Source of the DNA: Flagellimonas myxillae | GTDB taxonomy: Bacteria; Bacteroidota; Bacteroidia; Flavobacteriales; Flavobacteriaceae | NCBI RefSeq assembly: GCF_023502235.1 | Contig: NZ_JAMFLY010000002.1 | Span: 310,001-374,000 of the forward strand | Length of the DNA: 64,000 bases | Reading direction: 5' to 3' | Part shown: positions 27,836 through 36,490 of the stretch, piece after piece | Position numbering within the stretch: position 1 is the stretch's first letter | Layout: every line of letters begins with the position of its first letter | Position numbers and translations under genes: made by a program | Notes under the pieces: generated by a model | Databases searched by the model: none | What the model saw: only the letters and a program-made list of their open reading frames with translations | Told to the model about the DNA's origin: nothing

Positions 27836-27859
27836 GTCATTCCCGCGAAGGTGGGAATC
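27836..27859. repeat. Dispersed palindrome of the gtcattcccgcgaa type
   Basis: The arms attcccgc and gtgggaat flank a gaag loop and pair with one G-T wobble. Sequences of this kind (cattcccgcgaaagcgggaatc) are a well-known dispersed intergenic repeat in many bacteria. It lies only 3 bp upstream of the zinc-ribbon gene start, in the 71-bp gap after the SPFH gene. Confidence 0.55.
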
Positions 27860-27903
27860 TTGTTGTTATGGCTTACTGTTTTTAATGGAATTACAAAATA
27901 ATA

Positions 27904-29037
27904 TTATGGGTTCGGCAAAGGAGGTGGCGTGTTTCCACCTAAGAATGATTTCAGTTCCTCTACATCTTGAAGCGCTGCCCAGTTTGCCATGCCCTGTTTC
28001 CAGATAAGACTTTCCCTATTTATAGTTCTGCTTGCAAAAAGGGATTGAAGTTGCTCAAAGGTTACCGGTCCTTGTTGGGCACCATTGGCTGCGTAATAAT
28101 ACAGGACCTGGGTTGGCATTGGTGGTGGAACCGAACCAGTAGCTTGTGGCATTTGGGTATTGGTTTGTTGGGGCCCGCCCATCAATCCGCCCATTTGTTG
28201 GGCAAGCACAAAACCCATTCCCATTCCCATTCCAGCACCTGCCGTACCACCTTCATTTTTAGCTGCAGCTTCAATAGCCTTGGCTGTCTTGAACTTGGCC
28301 AATTTGTCCAAATCCAATTTGTCGATGCGGCTGTATTCGAAAATCTCTTTTTTGAGATCTTCCGGCATGGAGACATTCTCAATATAAAACTTCTCTAGGG
28401 AGATGCCCACCGTTAGGAATTCAGGCTGCATAACCTCCTGGCAAGTTTCGGAGAGCTCAGAGGTATTGGCCGCATAGAGTTCTATGGGCAGATTGGCCTC
28501 GCCGACGGTATCGGTAAATCGGGTGGCTATCAAACTTTTTAAATGCTCATTGATCTCAAAATTTGTGAAGTTATTATCCGTTCCTACGATATCAACAATA
28601 AACTTGCCAGCATCCGAAATTTTAAAGGCATAGGTTCCAAAAGCCCTGATCTCGACAAGGCCAAATCGCTCATCACTTAAAGTAATTGGACTCTTGGTTC
28701 CCCATTTTTCATCAGTGAACAAATGGGTGTTCACAAAATAGACCTCGGCCTTAAAAGGCGAATTGAATCCATATTTCCATCCTTTTAGGGTAGCGAGGAT
28801 TGGAAGGTTTTTTGTGGTGAGGTCATAGGTGCCAGGTTCAAACACATCGGCCAACTGGCCTTCGTTGACGAATACTGCGGTCTGTCCTTCACGGACTATA
28901 AGTTTGGCCCCGTTTTTTATCTCATTTTGATAACGCTCAAATCGGTGCGCAATGGTGTCATCGGTATAATCCAGCCACTCGATTATATCAATGAACTCGT
29001 TGGTGAGCTTCTCTTTGATTTTACTAAAAATATCCAT
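27904..29037 (-). CDS. SPFH-domain protein with C-terminal GYF_2 domain (YdjI-like)
   Basis: 377 residues: an SPFH/virion-core-like domain (about 20-260, with LIVREGQTAVFVNEGQLADVFEPGTYDL), a Gly/Met-rich linker GTAGAGMGMGMGF, a Pro/Gln linker, then a GYF_2 domain (about 305-365: YYYAANGAQQGPVTFEQLQSLF, RESLIWKQGMANW) and a PPPLP tail. SPFH proteins form membrane-associated rings or scaffolds; GYF domains bind proline-rich peptides. There is no membrane segment, so attachment to the membrane is probably through the adjacent zinc-ribbon protein, as in the B. subtilis YdjFGHI system. No PspA-like gene is in the window. Confidence 0.88.
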   Translation of the reverse strand: MDIFSKIKEKLTNEFIDIIEWLDYTDDTIAHRFERYQNEIKNGAKLIVREGQTAVFVNEGQLADVFEPGTYDLTTKNLPILATLKGWKYGFNSPFKAEVYFVNTHLFTDEKWGTKSPITLSDERFGLVEIRAFGTYAFKISDAGKFIVDIVGTDNNFTNFEINEHLKSLIATRFTDTVGEANLPIELYAANTSELSETCQEVMQPEFLTVGISLEKFYIENVSMPEDLKKEIFEYSRIDKLDLDKLAKFKTAKAIEAAAKNEGGTAGAGMGMGMGFVLAQQMGGLMGGPQQTNTQMPQATGSVPPPMPTQVLYYYAANGAQQGPVTFEQLQSLFASRTINRESLIWKQGMANWAALQDVEELKSFLGGNTPPPLPNP

Positions 29038-29251
29038 GGTGAAGTGTTTTGTGTTAATGTTTCTAAAATAAGAAATTGGAAGATTACTTCCTCCAAGGGA
29101 TTAGTATAAAATTATCCACATTGTTACATACACCGTCAAAATTGAATTAAAATAGGATTTGTATTTAGGCTGATTGAATCTGGGCCCCAAAAAGAAAACG
29201 ATACCTACTTTTTCCCTACATTTAGTACCGACTAATTCAACACTAAAGAAA

Positions 29252-32200
29252 ATGAAACACTTGCTTTCCAAAACCGGCATACTTTTGTTGGTCTGCACCC
29301 TATTTGCAACCACTTCCCAATCCCAAAGAAGAAAATCCGTTTCCGCTGGCCCGGAATATCCAGAAGCGATTTACTCCAGTCTGGAATACCGTTTGGTGGG
29401 ACCATTTAGGGGAGGTCGATCTGCTGCCGTGACTGGAGTCCCGGGCGAGCCCAATCTTTTTTATTTTGGGGCCACTGGAGGGGGCGTGTGGAAGACCACC
29501 GATGGCGGACGAACTTGGGGGAATATTTCCGATGGGTATTTTGGAGGAAGTATCGGCGCCGTTGAGGTTGCCCAAAGCGACCCCAATGTGATTTATGTTG
29601 GAGGCGGAGAAAAAACGCTTCGAGGCAATGTGTCAAGTGGGTATGGAATTTGGAAAACAGAGGATGCCGGGAAAACCTGGAAGCAGGCAGGGCTTACCAA
29701 AAGCAGGCATGTACCACGAATTAGGATTCATCCTACAGATCACAACACGGTTTATGCCGCCGTCTTGGGAAATATTTATAAACCAACCCGAGAAAGGGGG
29801 GTGTATAAAAGTACCGATGGCGGAAAAACTTGGAAGCAGGTCCTTTATGTAAATGATCAGTCAGGAGCCGTTGATCTTACCTTGGATCCAAACAATCCCA
29901 GGATAATTTATGCATCTACTTGGAGGGCAAAACGGACCCCGTACAGTCTAAGCAGCGGGGGTGATGGTTCGGCCCTTTGGAAAAGTACGGATAGTGGGGA
30001 GACCTGGACCGAGATATCCAAGAACGAAGGTTTTCCCAAAGATACTTTGGGCATTATAGGCGTTACTGTATCTCCTGTAAACAGCGAGCGAGTATGGGCC
30101 ATTGTGGAAAACAAGGAAAAGGGAGGGCTTTACCGATCCGAAGATGGAGGAAAGAAATGGACCCAAGTGAACAGTGAACGCAAATTGCGCCAACGGGCAT
30201 GGTACTACACCAGGGTCTATGCCGATACTGAGGATGTGAACACTGTCTATGTGCTGAATGTGAGGTACCACAAATCTACGGATGGCGGAAAATCCTTTAG
30301 TACCTTCAATGCACCCCATGGTGATCACCATGATCTTTGGATTTCTCCTGAAAACTCCAAACTCATGATCATCGGGGATGATGGCGGTGCCCAAGTAAGT
30401 TATGACGGAGGCGATACTTGGAGTACTTATTACAATCAACCAACTGCACAGTTCTATCGAGTGACCACGGACAATGCATTCCCCTATAGGATCTATGTGG
30501 CCCAACAAGACAATTCCACAATACGAATCAACCATAGAAGCGACGATGGCTCCATTGGAGAGGATGATTGGGAGCCTACTGCGGGGGGAGAATCGGCCCA
30601 TATTGCAGTGGATCCGACCAATAATGATATTGTTTATGGCGGGAGTTATGGCGGATTCCTGACTAGGGTTAACCATGCCAAGAAAACAACAAGGGGCATC
30701 AATGTTTGGCCCGATAATCCCATGGGTTATGGAGCCGAGGGAATGAAGTACCGCTTTCAATGGAATTTCCCCATAATTTTTAGCAAACACGACCCTAAAA
30801 AACTGTACACCTTTTCCAATCATGTGCACATGAGCACCAATGAAGGGCAAAGCTGGGAGTTGTTGAGCGATGATTTAACCCGTAACGATCCGGATAAATT
30901 GGTAAGTAGCGGGGGACCCATTACCCAGGACAATACAGGAGTAGAATATTACTGTACCATTTTTGCCGCCAATGAAAGTCCACTTAAAGAAGGCTTGCTT
31001 TGGGTAGGAAGCGATGACGGATTGATCCATGTCACCCAAGATGGAGGAACAACATGGGAGAATGTTACTCCCCCCAACCTGCCCGAATGGAGTATGATCA
31101 ATAGTATAGAACCTTCAAGTTTTGATGAAGGCACTTGCTATGTTGCGGCTACCCGTTACAAGCTGGGGGACTTCAAACCTTATTTGTACAAGACCACGGA
31201 TTATGGAAGGACTTGGACTAAAATAACGAACGGTATAAACGAAGAACATTTCACTAGGGCGCTCCGGGAGGACCCAAAAAGAAAGGGCTTGCTGTATGCA
31301 GGAACAGAAACCGGAATGTATATTTCGTTTAACGATGGACAAAAATGGGAGAAATTCCAATTGAATCTACCCATTGTTCCGATTACGGATTTGACCATTA
31401 AGGACAACAACCTAATCGTGGCCACACAAGGTCGAAGTGTTTGGATTTTGGATGACCTAACGGTGCTTCATCAGTTGGATCCTGCGAAGAAGACGGCAGC
31501 AACTATTTTGTATCAACCCAAAGACAGCTATAGAACCAAAGGTTCCGCTGCCAAGGAACCCTCCAAAACAGAAGGTCAAAACCATCCTAACGGGGTTGTT
31601 ACCCATTTTTATCTAAAAAACCATTCGGAAACAGACAGCATCAGTCTTACTTATACCTCCATGAATGGTGATACGTTGGCCAACTATAGCACCTTTTCCA
31701 AGAATCAAAAACAGAAGCTAAAAGTCAAGAAGGGTGGAAATACCCACGTTTGGGATACGCGTGGCAAAGGAGCAGAAAAATTGAAGGGCATGATCCTTTG
31801 GTGGGCCAATTTAAACGGGGCAAAAGCTGTCCCAGGTTCTTACCAAGTCCATTTGAATGTCAATGGAACCGCACAATCACAAGATTTCAAAATCCTGCCA
31901 GATCCAAGGGCTGAAGTTTCCGTGGCCGATATGCAAAAGCAATTTGATTTTATTTCGGATATCAACACTACGGTGGAGAAAGCGCATCAGTCCATCAAAA
32001 AAATTCGAAAGATCAGCGAAAAACTTTCGGCCTTTGCCAAGCAATATAAAGACAACGAGCAAACAAAGGCATTGGTTGAAAAAGCCGAAAAGATGAAGGA
32101 GGATTTCAGCAATATCGAGAAGGCACTTTACCAAACCCAAAACAGGAGCGTCCAAGACCCTTTGAACTTTCCCATTCGATTGACGAATAAACTTGGCCAT

Positions 32201-32386
32201 TTGAACAGTTTGGTCTCTATTGATGATTTTCCACCCACAGATCAGGACATCGCGGTGAAAAATGAGCTCACCACTAAAATCAGTAAGGAATTGAATGCTT
32301 TTGATGCTTTGGTCGACAAGGAAATGCGAGAGTTCAATAGGGAGTTCAACAATCTAAACCTAAATTATCTTTTTGTGGAAGAATAA
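29252..32386 (+). CDS. Large secreted BNR/sortilin-like propeller protein
   Basis: About 1,044 residues from the ATG giving MKHLLSKTGILLLVCTLFAT, a signal peptide ending near QSQ. Many BNR/Asp-box blocks follow, such as VWKTTDGGRTWGNI, GIWKTEDAGKTWKQAG, GVYKSTDGGKTWKQV and LWKSTDSGETWTEI, as in VPS10/sortilin-like ten-bladed propellers. After about residue 800 there is a beta-sandwich-like region and a helical C-terminal segment. Databases call the family glycosyl hydrolase or WD40/YVTN/BNR-like, but catalytic glycosidase residues are not seen. It is likely periplasmic or surface-bound; binding or protease-linked roles are both possible. Confidence 0.85.
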   Translation: MKHLLSKTGILLLVCTLFATTSQSQRRKSVSAGPEYPEAIYSSLEYRLVGPFRGGRSAAVTGVPGEPNLFYFGATGGGVWKTTDGGRTWGNISDGYFGGSIGAVEVAQSDPNVIYVGGGEKTLRGNVSSGYGIWKTEDAGKTWKQAGLTKSRHVPRIRIHPTDHNTVYAAVLGNIYKPTRERGVYKSTDGGKTWKQVLYVNDQSGAVDLTLDPNNPRIIYASTWRAKRTPYSLSSGGDGSALWKSTDSGETWTEISKNEGFPKDTLGIIGVTVSPVNSERVWAIVENKEKGGLYRSEDGGKKWTQVNSERKLRQRAWYYTRVYADTEDVNTVYVLNVRYHKSTDGGKSFSTFNAPHGDHHDLWISPENSKLMIIGDDGGAQVSYDGGDTWSTYYNQPTAQFYRVTTDNAFPYRIYVAQQDNSTIRINHRSDDGSIGEDDWEPTAGGESAHIAVDPTNNDIVYGGSYGGFLTRVNHAKKTTRGINVWPDNPMGYGAEGMKYRFQWNFPIIFSKHDPKKLYTFSNHVHMSTNEGQSWELLSDDLTRNDPDKLVSSGGPITQDNTGVEYYCTIFAANESPLKEGLLWVGSDDGLIHVTQDGGTTWENVTPPNLPEWSMINSIEPSSFDEGTCYVAATRYKLGDFKPYLYKTTDYGRTWTKITNGINEEHFTRALREDPKRKGLLYAGTETGMYISFNDGQKWEKFQLNLPIVPITDLTIKDNNLIVATQGRSVWILDDLTVLHQLDPAKKTAATILYQPKDSYRTKGSAAKEPSKTEGQNHPNGVVTHFYLKNHSETDSISLTYTSMNGDTLANYSTFSKNQKQKLKVKKGGNTHVWDTRGKGAEKLKGMILWWANLNGAKAVPGSYQVHLNVNGTAQSQDFKILPDPRAEVSVADMQKQFDFISDINTTVEKAHQSIKKIRKISEKLSAFAKQYKDNEQTKALVEKAEKMKEDFSNIEKALYQTQNRSVQDPLNFPIRLTNKLGHLNSLVSIDDFPPTDQDIAVKNELTTKISKELNAFDALVDKEMREFNREFNNLNLNYLFVEE

Positions 32387-32461
32387 TCTCCAGCCCAAAC
32401 CAAATCGTCTAAATTTGCGATGCTTGGATAAAGGAGGATTTTGACCATACCTGGACGATTT

Positions 32462-34237
32462 ATGAGTTTGGACCCACATGCTTTTTATAAAGCCCGCTTA
32501 CAAAAGTTTGAAAATGAACTTGAAGAGATCAGGAAAAAGCTTGACTATTCAAGTGCCATTCGTCTTTTGGTGGTTATAGCCACCGTTTTGGGAATTTATT
32601 TGGGCTGGGGAACCTTGGCTTATTGGATTCCCACACTTATGATCGGAATTGGGGCCTTTATCTTTTTGGTAATCCGTCATAATCAAATAAAGTACGAGCA
32701 AGACCTAAAACACGAACTGCTAGCACGAAATCAAAAAGAACTTAGGGTATTGGACCGTGACTTTTATGATTTGCCAGAAGGAAATGAGTTTCAGGATGCT
32801 GAGCATTGGTATGGAGCGGATATTGATTTATTCGGAAGGGGATCTTTTTATCAATACCTTAATAGAACGGCCTTGGAAAGTGGCTCGATACAATTGGCCG
32901 GAATACTTCAATCCAATGACATAATTGGGATTAATAGAAAGCAAGTTGCCGTTCAAGAGTTGGCAGCAATGCCAGAATGGCGGCAAGAATATGGAGCCAC
33001 CGCAACCTTGGTTAAAACCCAGGTGCCAGCTCATAAAATTATCAAATGGCTGTCCGCGTATGAGCCCTTTGTGCCTGCTACCATGAAAGTATGGACCATG
33101 GTATTTTCCTTTATTTCTTTGGCATTGTTGGCCCTTTGTTCTCTAAGCTTGATTTCATGGGTTTGGATGCTGATCATCTTTGTTTGCGGCATGTTGATAT
33201 CAGGAAAGTTTGTAAAAAAAATCAACCGACTTTCCAACCATGTCTCCAAAATACAGAGCACTTTTACCCAGTATTCCCGATTGCTGTCCCTTATAGAGAA
33301 CCAAGAATTTGAAAGCGAATTATTGGCCCTTAAAAGGAAGGAAATTATTGATGAGGGGTATTCAAGTTCGGGTGTATTAAAGCGTTTCTCGCGACTTTTG
33401 GACCGATTGGATCAGCGAAATAATATTTTGATGGGGTTTATCCTCAATGGTTTTTTCCTAAGGGATTTGATCATTTGCTCCAATATAGAAGTGTGGATTG
33501 ATCAAAATAGGAGAAAGGTGCCCAAGTGGTTCTATGCCATTGCATTTTTTGATGCCCAGAACAGTTTGGGCAACTACGCTTTCAACCATGTGGAGCATAC
33601 ATATCCAACTATTTTGGACAACGGGAAAACCTTGGAATGCACGGGAATGTCCCATCCATTGTTAGATCCGAACAAGGCGGTCAGCAATGATATTTCCATT
33701 GCAAATGATGAATTTTTTATTGTTACTGGGGCCAATATGGCGGGTAAAAGTACCTTTTTACGCAGTGTTGCCCTCCACCTGGTAATGGCCAACATTGGAC
33801 TTCCTGTATGCGCCAAGACCTCAACATATACCCCTATCAAGTTGATTACCAGTATGCGGACAACGGACAGTCTGGCGGATGAGGAAAGTTACTTTTTCAG
33901 TGAGCTCAAAAGATTGAAATTTATTATTGGGCAAATGGACAAGGACAGCTATTTTATTGTACTGGATGAAATTTTAAAAGGGACCAATAGCAAGGACAAG
34001 GCCTTGGGATCCCAAAAGTTCATTAACAAGTTGGTGGGTATGGGAGGTACAGGGATTGTTGCGACCCACGACCTTAGCTTGTGCGAGGTGGTGGAGGAAC
34101 TGGAAAAGGTGTCCAATTATTTTTTCGATGCGCAGATTGTGGATGGGGAACTTTACTTTGACTACCAATTTAAAAAAGGAATCTGCCAAAATATGAATGC
34201 CAGTTTTTTGCTGAAGAAAATGGGCATAGTGGATTAA
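32462..34237 (+). CDS. Membrane-anchored MutS-like ATPase
   Basis: About 591 residues from the ATG (MSLDPHAFYKARL); a TTG start 21 bp upstream is possible. Two pairs of membrane segments lie near residues 34-72 and 208-247, and the MutS ATPase domain fills the C-terminal part: Walker A GANMAGKS (423-430), Walker B with YFIVLDEILKGTNSKDK and the GIVATHDLSLCEV switch. The mismatch-recognition domains of true MutS are missing, so mismatch repair is unlikely. This architecture is known as MutS-related in Bacteroidota, and its job is unknown. hemJ follows after 49 bp. Confidence 0.88.
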   Translation: MSLDPHAFYKARLQKFENELEEIRKKLDYSSAIRLLVVIATVLGIYLGWGTLAYWIPTLMIGIGAFIFLVIRHNQIKYEQDLKHELLARNQKELRVLDRDFYDLPEGNEFQDAEHWYGADIDLFGRGSFYQYLNRTALESGSIQLAGILQSNDIIGINRKQVAVQELAAMPEWRQEYGATATLVKTQVPAHKIIKWLSAYEPFVPATMKVWTMVFSFISLALLALCSLSLISWVWMLIIFVCGMLISGKFVKKINRLSNHVSKIQSTFTQYSRLLSLIENQEFESELLALKRKEIIDEGYSSSGVLKRFSRLLDRLDQRNNILMGFILNGFFLRDLIICSNIEVWIDQNRRKVPKWFYAIAFFDAQNSLGNYAFNHVEHTYPTILDNGKTLECTGMSHPLLDPNKAVSNDISIANDEFFIVTGANMAGKSTFLRSVALHLVMANIGLPVCAKTSTYTPIKLITSMRTTDSLADEESYFFSELKRLKFIIGQMDKDSYFIVLDEILKGTNSKDKALGSQKFINKLVGMGGTGIVATHDLSLCEVVEELEKVSNYFFDAQIVDGELYFDYQFKKGICQNMNASFLLKKMGIVD

Positions 34238-34286
34238 TTCTGGAGTGTAGACCTTACATTTACAATTGGAATCAACCCATGGCACA

Positions 34287-34832
34287 ATGTTGTACGCTTA
34301 TATTAAGTCTTTGCACCTGATTTTTGTGGTCACCTGGTTTGCAGGACTGTTTTATATTCCCCGTCTTTTCATCTATCATATTGAAGCTTGGCAAAAACCT
34401 TCCCCGGAAAAGGAAATTTTGTCGAATCAATTTAAATTGATGACCAAGCGGTTGTGGTATATCATAACCTGGCCTTCGGCGATACTTTGTACCCTTTTTG
34501 CCGTTTGGCTTCTTATCATCATGCCCCAATGGCTAAGTCAACCTTGGATGCATGTAAAGTTGGCTTTTGTCGCCCTGTTGTTCGTTTATCATGTTAAGTG
34601 CCATCAAATATTTAAACAACTGCAGAGGGATGAGGTCAAATACAGTTCCCGCTTTATGCGAATCTGGAACGAAGTGGCCACCCTAGTACTTTTTGCGGTG
34701 GTGTTTCTCGTAATCCTAAAAGATGCATTCAACTGGATCTATGGTACCGTGGGAATCATTGTACTTGCCATACTACTGATGTTGGGCATTCGATTGTACA
34801 AACGGATTCGGGATAAAAATCCAAATGCGTAA
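34287..34832 (+). CDS. hemJ: HemJ-type protoporphyrinogen IX oxidase (CopD/UPF0093 family)
   Basis: About 181 residues from the ATG giving MLYAYIKSLHLIFVVTWFAG. There are four to five membrane segments. The HemJ signature is visible: His10 in SLHLIFVVTWFAGLFYIPRL, MTKRLWYIITWPSA, and WMHVKLAFVALLFVYH with conserved Lys and His. HemJ oxidises protoporphyrinogen IX to protoporphyrin IX in the inner membrane in organisms without HemG or HemY. It supplies the one step between HemF and HemH that is missing from the main operon. The generic database label is CopD family protein. Confidence 0.85.
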   Translation: MLYAYIKSLHLIFVVTWFAGLFYIPRLFIYHIEAWQKPSPEKEILSNQFKLMTKRLWYIITWPSAILCTLFAVWLLIIMPQWLSQPWMHVKLAFVALLFVYHVKCHQIFKQLQRDEVKYSSRFMRIWNEVATLVLFAVVFLVILKDAFNWIYGTVGIIVLAILLMLGIRLYKRIRDKNPNA

Positions 34833-34875
34833 AAGAATTCAAGAGCACCTTCAATCTTCAAGTTCGACCATCGGA

Positions 34876-34912
34876 TTTTGAGCTTGAACTTGAGCTTGGC
34901 ATTTGAACTTAA
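34876..34912. repeat. Degenerate gaacttg/gagcttg intergenic repeat
   Basis: The segment contains gagcttg, aacttgagcttg and tttgaacttaa in a row. A similar segment, with the identical 11-mer tttgaacttaa, is found at 48401-48436 before the HupE-like gene. It lies in the 123-bp gap before the histidine kinase. Confidence 0.6.
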
Positions 34913-34955
34913 ATTGGCTTGATTATTGCTAACTTTAATCCAAACTTCAAAACGG

Positions 34956-36404
34956 TTGTTCAAAAAACTATCGCTTAGGTCGCGCATCTTTTTCACCATG
35001 ATCTTGCTGGTGCTCATCGCTTCGGTGCTCATCGCTGGGGTTACCATTTATCAGTATAGGGAGCAAGACAAGGACTATCATGAAAATCGATTGGAACGAA
35101 AAGAGCAGCAAATTCTTCAGAGCATCTCCTATGTGCTTAAGGAAACAACTTATCCCGTTACAACCGAAAACCTCAACCATATTTTTAAGGATGAAATATA
35201 TAAGATTGCGGATGTCCAAAACGTAACCTTTAATATCTATGATTTGGAGGGAGGCTTGATCAAAAGCTCAAGGCCTGCCTTCGAGGCCGATTCCATTTCC
35301 AACTGTTTGGATGCCGAGGTTCTCAACAATTTAAAGCTGCATCCCGAAAGGCGTTATGTGGAAAAGAAAAGGGCAGCCGGCGATAATTATCAGGCCTCAT
35401 ATACCTTTATCAAAGACACCCAATTTAAACCAATCGGTATAGTAAATCTGCCTTATTTTGAGGACAATACCTTTAGCAACATGGAACTTCGGGAGTTCCT
35501 GTTCAGACTGGGTGGAGTGTACCTGCTAATGCTACTTTCAGCGATTATTTTGGCTTATTTCGTTTCAAAATATATTACCCGTTCCCTGCAAACCATTTCG
35601 GCTAAAATGGATCGGACAAAGCTCACCCAAAGGAACGAGAAAATTTTCATCGAGAATCCCACGGATGAAATTGGAAAACTGATTGATTCCTATAACGGTA
35701 TGATTGATGAACTCGAAGAAAGTGCAGCCAAACTTGCCCGGAGCGAACGCGAACAAGCTTGGAGGGAAATGGCCAAACAGGTGGCGCATGAAATCAAAAA
35801 TCCCTTGACCCCCCTTCGCCTTACCATCCAGAGTTTTGAACGAAAGTTCGACCCCAATGACCCCAAAGCCGAAAAAAAGATTCAGGAATTTTCCAAAACG
35901 GTGATTCAGCAAATAGACACCTTGAGCAACATTGCATCGGCCTTTTCCAATTTTGCCAATATGCCGGCACAGCAGAATGAGACATTAAATGTTGTGAAGA
36001 TTGTGAAACTGGCTTTGGAAATTTTCCATGAAGACTATATCCATTTCATCTCGGACGAGGAGGAGATCATTGCCAAATTGGATAGGACCCAACTGATTCG
36101 GGTGGTCACTAACTTGGTCAAAAACGCCATTCAAGCAGTACCGGAGGTAGACGCTCCCCGGATTTTGGTCACAGTGGCCTCGGAAGGGGATGAAGTAAAG
36201 ATTTCCGTTGCAGATAATGGGGTAGGAATTACGGATGAGAACAAGGACAAGATTTTTGAACCTAAGTTTACCACCAAATCAAGCGGAATGGGTCTTGGTC
36301 TAGGCATGGTAAAGAATATTGTCGAGAATTATAAAGGGGTGATTGACTTTACTTCCCAAGAAGGAAAAGGAACCGTATTCACCGTAAAGTTTCCAAAGGA
36401 GTAA
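34956..36404 (+). CDS. NtrY-like membrane sensor histidine kinase
   Basis: No ATG is available before the first membrane segment; an in-frame TGA lies just upstream, so translation must start at a TTG. I choose the TTG that gives [14 protein letters not shown] (482 residues); another TTG ten codons earlier is possible. Order: membrane segment, periplasmic sensor of about 145 residues, second membrane segment, HAMP, then HisKA with [19 protein letters not shown] (phospho-His about residue 278) and HATPase_c with [16 protein letters not shown] and GMGLGLGMV. The kinase block is like NtrY. No response regulator is adjacent, so its partner lies elsewhere. Confidence 0.9.
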   Translation: MFKKLSLRSRIFFTMILLVLIASVLIAGVTIYQYREQDKDYHENRLERKEQQILQSISYVLKETTYPVTTENLNHIFKDEIYKIADVQNVTFNIYDLEGGLIKSSRPAFEADSISNCLDAEVLNNLKLHPERRYVEKKRAAGDNYQASYTFIKDTQFKPIGIVNLPYFEDNTFSNMELREFLFRLGGVYLLMLLSAIILAYFVSKYITRSLQTISAKMDRTKLTQRNEKIFIENPTDEIGKLIDSYNGMIDELEESAAKLARSEREQAWREMAKQVAHEIKNPLTPLRLTIQSFERKFDPNDPKAEKKIQEFSKTVIQQIDTLSNIASAFSNFANMPAQQNETLNVVKIVKLALEIFHEDYIHFISDEEEIIAKLDRTQLIRVVTNLVKNAIQAVPEVDAPRILVTVASEGDEVKISVADNGVGITDENKDKIFEPKFTTKSSGMGLGLGMVKNIVENYKGVIDFTSQEGKGTVFTVKFPKE

Positions 36405-36453
36405 CCGACGAGCCCGACCCCAGTTGACTGATTGATGTTGGATGCTTACTTTT

Positions 36454-36488
36454 ACCTAACACCTAACACCTAACACCTAACACCTAAC
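36454..36488. repeat. Five exact tandem copies of acctaac
   Basis: The heptamer acctaac is repeated five times without error over 35 bp. The last copy ends two bases before the TTG start codon of the enoyl-CoA hydratase, so the array takes the place of the ribosome-binding region. Confidence 0.9.
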
Positions 36489-36490
36489 AA

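Noticed and set aside
29948-30850. 300-codon frame on the minus strand
   Set aside because: It is antisense to the BNR-repeat protein; its length is explained by the repetitive GC-rich codons of the real gene.
32431-32443. Shine-Dalgarno-like aaggagga before a TTG in front of the MutS-like gene
   Set aside because: It is only about 2 bp from the TTG and 23 bp from the ATG, both poor spacings, and this phylum rarely relies on such sites.
36454-36488. CRISPR array
   Set aside because: The units are 7 bp with no spacers and no cas genes are present.
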